A stretch of DNA of 19,367 bases from Acidilobaceae archaeon. Its GTDB lineage: Archaea > Thermoproteota > Thermoprotei_A > Sulfolobales > Acidilobaceae. The stretch is from the NCBI GenBank assembly GCA_027044005.1, contig JALUDK010000051.1, positions 1 through 19,367 of the forward strand, read 5' to 3'. The notes under the pieces are model-generated. The model saw only the letters and a program-made list of their open reading frames with translations, was not told the origin of the DNA and searched no databases. The translations under genes and the position numbers were made by a program. Below are positions 14,408-19,367 of the stretch, piece by piece. The stretch's first letter is position 1; each line of letters begins with the position of its first letter.

Positions 14408-15116
14408 ATCGTAACCTCGTGATCATCTCGTCCACACTCTTAGCCAGGCTGAGGATTAGCGGGACCCCGTCAAGTCTGGCGAGTTCTATAGCAAGCGGAT
14501 CAATATGCCTCCTGGGTCCATGTATAACTACCACGCTGGGCTTAACAGGTGATACCCTAACAGCAACCATTGGGCTCCTACCAGCCCTTACTCCGGTGAA
14601 TATGATCGCCCTCTCTGGGGTTGTCCCGAATAGAGCGTAGAATTGTATCCCGCTAAGCGATGCTATTGCTTTCAGGCTATCCACTACAGTATAGCCATAC
14701 ACAACCCTATCCGTGTGGAGCTCGGGGGTCAGCACTGTGCCTTGGACTAGGTCCGCGAGTTCGCTGACCGTCACTCCCCTGTCGAACTCGCTCATGTCTA
14801 ACACTGACTCTAGGGGTACATTGAGTGTTCTACTAAGTACGCTCACCTTCTCGTAGCCCCTCCTAGAATCCAACTCTATAAGACTCAATACAAACCTCTT
14901 TATGAACTTGGATCCAGGATTCCTCCTACCCTTCTCATAATCACTAATTACACTAGATGAGATACCCATAACCCTCGCTATATCGTGCTGGCTCACCCCG
15001 AAATACTCTCTCCACTTCCTCAACGCACTACCAGGCTCGTCACTAAACACTATGTCACCAGAGATCCTCCTTGCTATCGCCTCTATCACATAACTCTTCA
15101 CACTACCTTCAACCAT
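14367..15116 (-). CDS. Archaeal XRE-type HTH transcriptional regulator (COG1709-like)
   Basis: The 249-residue product has a Cro/C1-type helix-turn-helix at residues about 29-82 (ALRKWREYFGVSQHDIARVM, then GISSSVISDYEKGRRNPGSK). A second domain follows, with TVVDSLKAIASLSGIQFYAL, RAIIFTGVRAGRSPMVAVRV and IDPLAIELARLDGVPLILS. This domain pairing matches a group of archaeal predicted regulators (COG1709) whose ligand and targets are unknown. ATG 15131 is in frame, but I prefer ATG 15116, which has GGTG exactly 7 nt upstream. The last 41 bp overlap nac in the opposite direction, so read-through or antisense effects between the two are possible. Confidence 0.87.
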   Translation of the reverse strand: MVEGSVKSYVIEAIARRISGDIVFSDEPGSALRKWREYFGVSQHDIARVMGISSSVISDYEKGRRNPGSKFIKRFVLSLIELDSRRGYEKVSVLSRTLNVPLESVLDMSEFDRGVTVSELADLVQGTVLTPELHTDRVVYGYTVVDSLKAIASLSGIQFYALFGTTPERAIIFTGVRAGRSPMVAVRVSPVKPSVVVIHGPRRHIDPLAIELARLDGVPLILSLAKSVDEMITRLRSKSVHPSPYPPVA

Positions 15117-15184
15117 AGCCTTCCACCCCATCCATAACTAGACGACAAGAGTCTATAAACAAACCTAGCCCTCACTCTATACGG

Positions 15185-15192
15185 TTATATAA
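15185..15192 (+). promoter_or_regulatory. TATA box of tRNA-Pro
   Basis: TTATATAA at 15185-15192 lies about 34-41 bp before the mature tRNA 5' end. This places transcription start about 10 nt upstream of the tRNA. Confidence 0.6.
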
Positions 15193-15225
15193 CCCACAGG
15201 TGGATCAACACACTACTGGAGTGGT

Positions 15226-15335
15226 GGGCCCGTCGTCTAGCCTGGCTAGGATGCGGGGTACGCTCCACCCCTACCTGGGGGAGCGCCCGACTCGGGACCC
15301 CGTGGTCCGGGGTTCAAATCCCCGCGGGCCCACCA
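15226..15335 (+). tRNA. tRNA-Pro(CGG) with a non-canonical intron, CCA encoded
   Basis: Acceptor stem GGGCCCG/CGGGCCC, D arm GUCU/GGAU, anticodon stem CGGGG/CCCCG, variable loop UGGUC, T arm CGGGG-UUCAAAU-CCCCG, discriminator A and an encoded CCA (15333-15335). The anticodon stem halves are separated by 39 nt. Removing 32 nt at 15260-15291 gives the 7-base loop UUCGGGA, which carries anticodon CGG (Pro). Confidence 0.93.
15260..15291 (+). other. tRNA-Pro intron at position 32/33
   Basis: The intron holds a GC-rich hairpin, with CGCUCC pairing GGAGCG. Next to it a 4-bp helix forms between exon CGGG (tRNA positions 27-30) and intron CCCG, flanked by the 3-nt bulges GUA and ACU. Cutting after the second base of each bulge joins position 32 (U) to 33 (U). 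The boundary could shift by a base or two, but the mature loop requires an intron before the anticodon, not at the canonical 37/38 site. Confidence 0.8.
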
Positions 15336-15352
15336 CTATAACATACATACAC

Positions 15353-15964
15353 CTAGTACCTCTCTATATAGTATCTACCCCCACATGGTGGTTTGCTATG
15401 GTCACTCACACTACTAAATAGTATGGAACATTTCTTACTATCCCTGTCATAAAATAGGCATTTCAAACATGATACACCATCAACACTTATATTTATATCT
15501 CCTATATTTACATCTACAAGCTTTAAATGTAGTATATCCCCGTTATCATGGGAGCCACAAACCTCCTCTATGCCTCTCCCTATCGCCTCAACGAATCTTT
15601 TGAAATCGCTGTTCATGGCGGCTTTTACTATCAAATTTCTAACTAATCCAACATTAAATTTACATTCAAGTATTACTTTATCATTTTCATATTTTATCTC
15701 AAATTTACATTTATATTTTGAATCTGATGTACTTACGTATCTTATAGAAGTATTGTTTGTATGTATAACCATCGTTGTATCGAATATCCAAACCCTTCCA
15801 AATTTATTCCATTTAAATTTAATATTATATAAATTATTATCTAAAGGTTTTATTTCTTCCAGGTTTTCTGTGTTACCGAATAGTGTGTGAGGATCTCTAA
15901 GTAAATGTATACATTCTCGGAGTTTATCTGGATTTATATGCAATTGTTTAGTGTGTTTTAACAT
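15353..15964 (-). CDS. Hypothetical AT-rich gene: possible SRPBCC-like domain plus four-Cys tail
   Basis: The 203-residue product is unfamiliar. Residues about 35-140 show a run of beta-strands (LYNIKFKWNKFGRVWIFDTT, TSIRYVSTSDSKYKCKFEIK, KVILECKFNVG) closing with a long helix (LIVKAAMNSDFKRFVEAIG), the order expected of an SRPBCC/START-like fold. The last 35 residues contain CLKCLFYDRDSKKC and a later PPCGG, a C-x2-C-x9-C-x14-C arrangement that could bind zinc or an Fe-S cluster. Base use is very unlike the neighbours (bases 15661-15720 are 17% GC; codons are rich in A/T). GGTG lies exactly 7 nt before the ATG, matching the host pattern and supporting a real gene. It lies directly downstream of tRNA-Pro, a common insertion site, so transfer is plausible. 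Confidence 0.75.
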   Translation of the reverse strand: MLKHTKQLHINPDKLRECIHLLRDPHTLFGNTENLEEIKPLDNNLYNIKFKWNKFGRVWIFDTTMVIHTNNTSIRYVSTSDSKYKCKFEIKYENDKVILECKFNVGLVRNLIVKAAMNSDFKRFVEAIGRGIEEVCGSHDNGDILHLKLVDVNIGDINISVDGVSCLKCLFYDRDSKKCSILFSSVSDHSKPPCGGRYYIERY

Positions 15965-16130
15965 TTTGTGTCACCTGTATACCTATGATTGCACGTGTTA
16001 CTAATAATAGTTATAAGGTTATTGAATTAATTTCAATATTATAATTTTATTGTTTACGTTATACTGGTTGATTACTATTATAGATATTATATAATTATAG
16101 TTTATACAATGTTGAATTTATTATGTATGG
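15965..16130. other. AT-rich intergenic segment
   Basis: With the sRNA candidate that follows, this fills the 302 bp between the AT-rich gene and the DtxR start. From about 15995 to 16120 the sequence is nearly all A and T, with TTATA-type elements and the near-palindrome TTGAATTAATTTCAA at 16020-16034. I see no open reading frame or conserved RNA here. It may hold the promoter for the AT-rich gene on the minus strand. Confidence 0.5.
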
Positions 16131-16180
16131 TCAGGTCCATCCTCTGTCGTCATCGCTCGGGCAGCTCACCCACTCATCAT
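16131..16180 (-). ncRNA. C/D-box guide sRNA candidate
   Basis: On the minus strand, box C AUGAUGA (16174-16180) is followed by a 9-nt guide GUGGGUGAG, a D'-like CUGC (16161-16164), a 7-nt spacer, C' AUGACGA (16147-16153), a 12-nt guide CAGAGGAUGGAC and box D CUGA (16131-16134). The C-to-D length is 50 nt, and the 12-nt C'-D guide is the standard archaeal length. Flanking GGG and CC can pair as a short terminal stem. A TATA-like TTTATC lies about 25-30 bp upstream. By the N+5 rule the D guide would direct 2'-O-methylation of the A in a target reading GUCCAUCC. It is antisense to the DtxR upstream region. Confidence 0.7.
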
Positions 16181-16266
16181 CCCGTGGTTCCAGGTGTAGG
16201 AATAGTGGGATAAAGGAATATACATTTGATTGGCGTCTAGTTTTTGTTGGGGCCTGGTGGGGTTTG

Positions 16267-16731
16267 TTGAATAGGCATAGGGATCTGGTTACTGAGAGGA
16301 ATATTGAGTATATGAGGGCTATATATAAGCTTGGGGGGCGTCCTGGGGGTTGCATAGTTAGGGTTGGTGATTTGGCTAAGGTTCTGGGCGTGTCGGCTTC
16401 TACTGTGAGCATTATGATCCGGAGGTTGCAGTATAAGGGTTTGGTTAATGTTACCGAGGGTCAGGGTGTTTGCCTGACGAAGAAGGGACTTCAGGTTTTG
16501 ACTGAGTACATTTGGAAGCATGCTATAATAGAGCTGGTTATGGTTAGGGCTGGTGTGGATTCTGAGACTGCTAGGATGATTGCTAGGAAATTTGCTCCCG
16601 TGCTGTCTACTGATGACGCGTGGACTATTGCTAGGGCTTTGGGTGTTCCTAGGGCTTGTCCTCACGGGAAGCTGATACCGTATCCTGGCACCCTTCTGGA
16701 CCCTATGCAGGAGTACTGTGGCTTGGAGTAG
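16267..16731 (+). CDS. DtxR/MntR-family metal-dependent regulator with an altered metal site
   Basis: The 154-residue product has the DtxR layout. A winged helix-turn-helix lies at about 10-70 (RVGDLAKVLGVSASTVSIMI, RRLQYKGLVNVTEGQGVCLT), then the dimer and metal-binding domain with H85 (YIWKHAIIELVM) and the terminal CPHGKLIPYP (131-140). Family members repress or activate metal-uptake genes when Fe(II) or Mn(II) is bound. The usual E-H-x-L-S ligand motif is replaced by A-P-V-L-S (residues 110-114). The frame is open upstream to 16123, but that stretch overlaps the sRNA candidate and looks non-coding. The TTG at 16267 has GGTG 7 nt upstream and gives the family length. Codons are rich in G and T third bases, unlike thyX. 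No metal transporter is adjacent. Confidence 0.87.
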   Translation: MNRHRDLVTERNIEYMRAIYKLGGRPGGCIVRVGDLAKVLGVSASTVSIMIRRLQYKGLVNVTEGQGVCLTKKGLQVLTEYIWKHAIIELVMVRAGVDSETARMIARKFAPVLSTDDAWTIARALGVPRACPHGKLIPYPGTLLDPMQEYCGLE

Positions 16732-16776
16732 ATGTGGATATTAATGTATGACCCCTGGTTGCCCGGGCATAAAACC

Positions 16777-16783
16777 CTTAAAC
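16777..16783 (+). promoter_or_regulatory. TATA-like box of tRNA-Gly
   Basis: CTTAAAC at 16777-16783 lies 33-39 bp before the tRNA-Gly 5' end. A second A-rich element, CATAAAAC, occurs just upstream near 16769. Either could be the functional box. Confidence 0.45.
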
Positions 16784-16815
16784 CCCTCAGCTGTGTTGAT
16801 CCTTCTATTGGGGTT

Positions 16816-16894
16816 GCGGCGGTCGTCTAGCCTGGACTAGGACGCCGGCCTGCCAAGCCGGAGGTCCCGGGTTCAAATCCCGGCCGCCGCACCA
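16816..16894 (+). tRNA. tRNA-Gly(GCC), intronless, CCA encoded
   Basis: The cloverleaf is complete: acceptor GCGGCGG/CCGCCGC, D arm GUCU/GGAC, anticodon stem CCGGC/GCCGG with loop CUGCCAA (anticodon GCC), variable loop AGGUC, T arm CCGGG-UUCAAAU-CCCGG, discriminator A and encoded CCA. No intron is needed. Its 3' end is 8 bp from the stop of the convergent acyl-CoA ligase gene. Confidence 0.97.
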
Positions 16895-16902
16895 TCCTGT
16901 CC

Positions 16903-18657
16903 TTACCGTTGCTGTATAGTATCTGATCCCTCTCGCTTCCTGATCTCCTCCTCCCTTAGAACTCTTCTCAGTATCTTACCCACAGCAGTCTTCGGTAGGT
17001 CCTCTCTGAACTCTACCATTTTTGGTACCTTATATGGTGCTAGGTGTTCCTTTGCATACCGTATTATGTCTTCCTCCGTTACTTTACCCTTGCACTCCTG
17101 TTTTAGCACCACAAATGCCTTGGGCACCTCGTAGTACTCTGGGTGTGGTACTCCTATTACTGCCGCCTCTTTGATGCATGGGTGCTTGTATAGTACCTCT
17201 TCTATGTCTCTCGGGAATACACTGTATCCCTTGTACTTGATTATATCCTTCTTCCTGTCTACTATGTAGAAGTATCCCTCCTCGTCCATGTATGCTATGT
17301 CTCCTGTCCTAAGCCATCTTCTGCCGCAGCACATGAAGAAGACTTTCTCGTTCTCCTCGGGCCTATTGTGGTATCCCTTCATCACTTGTGGGCCCGAGAT
17401 GACCAGCTCTCCGGTCTCTCCTGGAGGCAGTATCACCGGCTCCTCTATGCTGGCAACCGCTGCCATGGTGCTTGGAACAGGTACTCCTATACTTCCCACC
17501 TTTGCCCTGCCTAGTATAGGGTTGACGTGGGTTACGGGGCTGGTCTCTGTTAGGCCGTAGCCCTCTCTGAGCTTTGCCCCGGTTACCCTCTCGAACTCCT
17601 CAGCTACTGCTTTGGGTAGGGGTGCGGCCCCGCTTATGCACACCTCTAGGCTTCTCAGGTTATACCTGCTCCTCTTAGGATGGTTTAGTATTGCTATGTA
17701 CATGAGGGGGACGCCGTGAAATACTGTTGCCTTATGCTTCTGGATATCCTTCATGACGGTCTCTACATCCCATCTTGCATATGTTAGTATAGTGGCTGCC
17801 TTGTGGATCCCCGAGTTGAGGACAGCTGTCTGGCCGTAGATGTGGAACCATGGTAGGGCTCCTACGAAAACATCCTCTCCCTTGACTCCTCTCTTGAACC
17901 ATGCATCTATCTGGATCACGTTTGCGAGTAGGTTGTAGTGTGTTAGCTCAGCCGCCTTCGGTGTCCCCGTAGTGCCCCCCGTGTACATGAGTGCGGCTAC
18001 ATCATTCTTTGGATCTATCCCTGGGTCTCCTGTGTATGGCCCCGCCGATGCCAGTTCCTCCTTGAATAGGGTGTGCTTGCCCCCTGTAGGCGGCTTTGGC
18101 GGCTTCGCCTTTAGCTTGTAGAGGAGTGATTTTATCCCTGGCAGGTAGTCCTGGATTCCCGTCCATATGACTTTATCAACACTGTCTGGGAGGCCTGCTA
18201 GGACCTTATCCCTGAATATGTCTATCGCTACTAGGATCCTGGCTCCGTTGTCCTTTAGCTGCCTGTTTATCTCGTGGGGGCTGTAGAGGACGTTCATGGG
18301 TGATACTGTAGCCCCTACCATTAGGGTGCCGTAGTATGCTATTGCGAACTGGGGGCTGTTGGGTAGGAATAGAGCTACCACGTCTCCCTTACCTACCCCG
18401 GCGCCCTGTAGCACTCCTGCGAACCTGGATGCCGAGGAGTGGAGCTCCTTGTACGTCATCTTGTATCCGTAGAAGTATATTGCAGTCCTATCCGGGTACT
18501 TTGCGGCAGACTCCTCAAGTATCGTATAGAGCGGCTTCTCTGGGACTTCAACCTCCTCTGGCACTCCCTCGTCGTATGCTTTGAGCCATGGTTTCGCCTC
18601 GTATCCCTTGTAGGCTGAGCTAGGATCCTGGGCCACTCTTGTCACACCGTTTTCCAT
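16903..18657 (-). CDS. AMP-forming acyl-CoA synthetase (long-chain fatty-acid-CoA ligase type)
   Basis: The 584-residue enzyme belongs to the adenylate-forming ANL superfamily: it activates a carboxylic acid with ATP to acyl-AMP and transfers it to CoA. Motifs in order are YTGGTTGTPK (225-234, phosphate loop), GAAPLP (343-348), YGLTETSP (367-374), TGD (451-453), the hinge DRKKDIIKYKGYSV (467-480) and PKTAVGK with catalytic K561. Length and order match FadD-like long-chain or medium-chain ligases. The exact acid cannot be read from sequence. No beta-oxidation genes are adjacent apart from the distant thiolase. Upstream, GTTAAAC (18679-18685) fits a TATA box for a leaderless transcript, and a GC-rich structured element (18688-18761) lies just before it. 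Confidence 0.95.
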   Translation of the reverse strand: MENGVTRVAQDPSSAYKGYEAKPWLKAYDEGVPEEVEVPEKPLYTILEESAAKYPDRTAIYFYGYKMTYKELHSSASRFAGVLQGAGVGKGDVVALFLPNSPQFAIAYYGTLMVGATVSPMNVLYSPHEINRQLKDNGARILVAIDIFRDKVLAGLPDSVDKVIWTGIQDYLPGIKSLLYKLKAKPPKPPTGGKHTLFKEELASAGPYTGDPGIDPKNDVAALMYTGGTTGTPKAAELTHYNLLANVIQIDAWFKRGVKGEDVFVGALPWFHIYGQTAVLNSGIHKAATILTYARWDVETVMKDIQKHKATVFHGVPLMYIAILNHPKRSRYNLRSLEVCISGAAPLPKAVAEEFERVTGAKLREGYGLTETSPVTHVNPILGRAKVGSIGVPVPSTMAAVASIEEPVILPPGETGELVISGPQVMKGYHNRPEENEKVFFMCCGRRWLRTGDIAYMDEEGYFYIVDRKKDIIKYKGYSVFPRDIEEVLYKHPCIKEAAVIGVPHPEYYEVPKAFVVLKQECKGKVTEEDIIRYAKEHLAPYKVPKMVEFREDLPKTAVGKILRRVLREEEIRKREGSDTIQQR

Positions 18658-18687
18658 TGGATTCCCATAGTTTTATATAGTTTAACT

Positions 18688-18761
18688 GGGGGCGGTCCCG
18701 CCTCGGGTTCGCTCGTCACCCCGTCGGGTCAGCAGCGATCAGGCCATGGCATCCCGCCCCC
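18688..18761 (-). ncRNA. GC-rich structured RNA candidate, unidentified
   Basis: The ends GGGGGCGG (18688-18695) and CCGCCCCC (18754-18761) form a perfect 8-bp stem. Inside, GCCU/AGGC, CGCU/AGCG and ACCC/GGGU can stack into one long hairpin with internal loops. On the minus strand, CUGA and GUGACGA flank a CCC-GAC-GGG hairpin (18713-18732), which resembles the kink-turn found in archaeal C/D and H/ACA sRNAs. No terminal C/D boxes or ACA box is clear, so it may be a diverged H/ACA guide, a leader element of the acyl-CoA ligase gene, or a simple hairpin. Strand is uncertain. Confidence 0.4.
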
Positions 18762-18798
18762 ATGGTTGGATGTGCGTCTTGCCGTGGGGTGATATTGG

Positions 18799-19367
18799 TT
18801 ACCTGTTTGCCATGCTATGTATGCATTGAGCAGAGTACTCGCAGGCACCGCACTTGGCCGGGCTGGGTGATGGCCTGGCTAGTGCCCTATTCTTGGCGAT
18901 CCTAACGGCTCTGGATAGTATGCGCTCCGCCTCCTCCCTGGTGTAGACCCTTGTCGAGGCTACCCACCCCTCTCCCCTCCCCGGTTTTAGCCCATGAATT
19001 ATTGTGTAGTGTAGAGCCTCCTCTAGTGCCCTGGTATCGGCTCCTACAACAACTACCAGCCTGAGTATACCCTTAACCATGCCCTGCATATCAAGCAGTA
19101 GCGCCGCTGCCTTTAGGGGCGCGAAGTCTCCCTCATATACTCTGGGAACCCCTCTTAGGCTAGGCCTGAGTATCCCGTAGACATTGTCATCCCTATATAG
19201 TAGGGCCCCCGGGGATATGGCTACCTCAACCCCCTCTACCGTGCCGTGTATAACCTCTACCGTGGCTCGGATTCCAGCTTCTCCTATAACCTTCTCTAGA
19301 ACCTTCCTTGAAGGCGGCTTAGGCCTCCTAGTAGGGTGCTCCTGTGATAGTACTGCCTTGTACTCGC
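18799..19367 (-). CDS. Partial Cas4/RecB-like nuclease with C-terminal cysteine cluster
   Basis: The minus-strand frame is open from the right edge to the stop at 18799, giving about 189 C-terminal codons; the N-terminus is outside the window. An internal ATG at 19089 is not the start, because coding continues upstream without stops. The C-terminus has AKCGACEYSAQCIHS, the C-x2-C-x5-C spacing that ligates an Fe-S cluster in Cas4 and related RecB-family exonucleases. It is preceded by a helix (REEAERILSRAVRIAKNRAL), as in that family. Upstream, YEGDFAPLKAAALLLDMQG fits the helix after the nuclease core, but the catalytic D/E-x-K motif is not clearly visible in the part seen. No CRISPR repeat or cas gene is in the window, so a stand-alone Cas4-like nuclease is the cautious reading. 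Confidence 0.6.
   Translation of the reverse strand, partial: EYKAVLSQEHPTRRPKPPSRKVLEKVIGEAGIRATVEVIHGTVEGVEVAISPGALLYRDDNVYGILRPSLRGVPRVYEGDFAPLKAAALLLDMQGMVKGILRLVVVVGADTRALEEALHYTIIHGLKPGRGEGWVASTRVYTREEAERILSRAVRIAKNRALARPSPSPAKCGACEYSAQCIHSMANR

Noticed and set aside
15226..15335. tRNA-Pro as a duplicated attachment site for an integrated element
   Set aside because: I looked for a second copy of the tRNA 3' end downstream (for example beside the tRNA-Gly) and saw only the generic T-arm similarity shared by all tRNAs.
16123..16266. N-terminal extension of the DtxR reading frame (48 extra codons)
   Set aside because: It would exceed the family length, overlaps the C/D-box sRNA candidate, and the TTG at 16267 has a well-placed GGTG. 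The extension has no domain match.
18688..18761. A fourth tRNA gene
   Set aside because: The 8-bp end stem resembles an acceptor stem, but there is no T arm in place, no encoded CCA and no anticodon arm, with or without an intron.
18799..19089. A complete 96-residue gene starting at 19089
   Set aside because: The frame continues without stops to the right edge with protein-like sequence, so 19089 is an internal Met of a longer protein.
1..19367. CRISPR array, insertion sequence or transposase
   Set aside because: No regularly spaced direct repeats, no transposase motifs and no terminal inverted repeats with target duplications were seen on either strand.

Overview
The window reads as chromosomal DNA of a hyperthermophilic crenarchaeon, most likely of the Desulfurococcales (a Pyrodictium/Hyperthermus-like organism). 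That placement is inference. It rests on archaeal informational genes (TBP, SRP54, NAC, aIF5A, a TIP49 ATPase, ThyX), tRNA genes with encoded CCA and introns at non-canonical positions, TATA-box promoters, many GTG/TTG starts, and a recurring GGTG ribosome-binding motif about 7 nt before the start. Genes are densely packed and switch strand often, so several convergent pairs share their last bases.

Layout. 1-3050: the start of a coiled-coil protein that runs off the left edge, a NifX/NafY-type protein, a GNAT acetyltransferase, a GC-rich thyX with a C-terminal extension, and a UPF0147 gene. 3180-5650: a membrane-anchored surface protein with a Thr/Val-rich stalk, a small membrane protein, and a solitary thiolase. 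5730-7442: a sulfur-transfer/translation operon with a beta-grasp sulfur carrier ending in Gly-Gly, a TtuA/Ncs6 tRNA thiolase and aIF5A. 7439-10684: srp54 with a translationally coupled, shortened TrmY-like gene on the minus strand, then a divergent TIP49 ATPase. 10690-11888: the TBP gene and a divergent palm-fold-like protein around a compact promoter containing two TTTAAA boxes 20 bp apart. 11893-14407: a metallophosphoesterase, an intron-containing tRNA-Lys(CUU), a radical SAM-TRAM protein and NAC. 14367-16266: an XRE regulator, an intron-containing tRNA-Pro(CGG), then a very AT-rich patch holding one unusual gene (possible SRPBCC fold plus a four-Cys tail). 16131-18657: a strong C/D-box guide sRNA candidate antisense to the leader of a DtxR-type regulator, the DtxR gene, tRNA-Gly(GCC) and an AMP-forming acyl-CoA ligase. 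18688-19367: a GC-rich structured element and the C-terminal part of a Cas4/RecB-like nuclease that runs off the right edge.

How it fits together. Most of the window is core information processing: tRNAs and their modification (TtuA/TtuB, possible TrmY, possible C/D sRNA), transcription (TBP, XRE, DtxR), and protein synthesis and targeting (aIF5A, SRP54, NAC). No complete mobile element, CRISPR array or defence operon is visible. The items most worth a second look are the two non-canonical tRNA introns, the C/D-box sRNA candidate, the TBP divergent promoter with its palm-like partner gene, the AT-rich island next to tRNA-Pro, and the unidentified structured element upstream of the acyl-CoA ligase gene.
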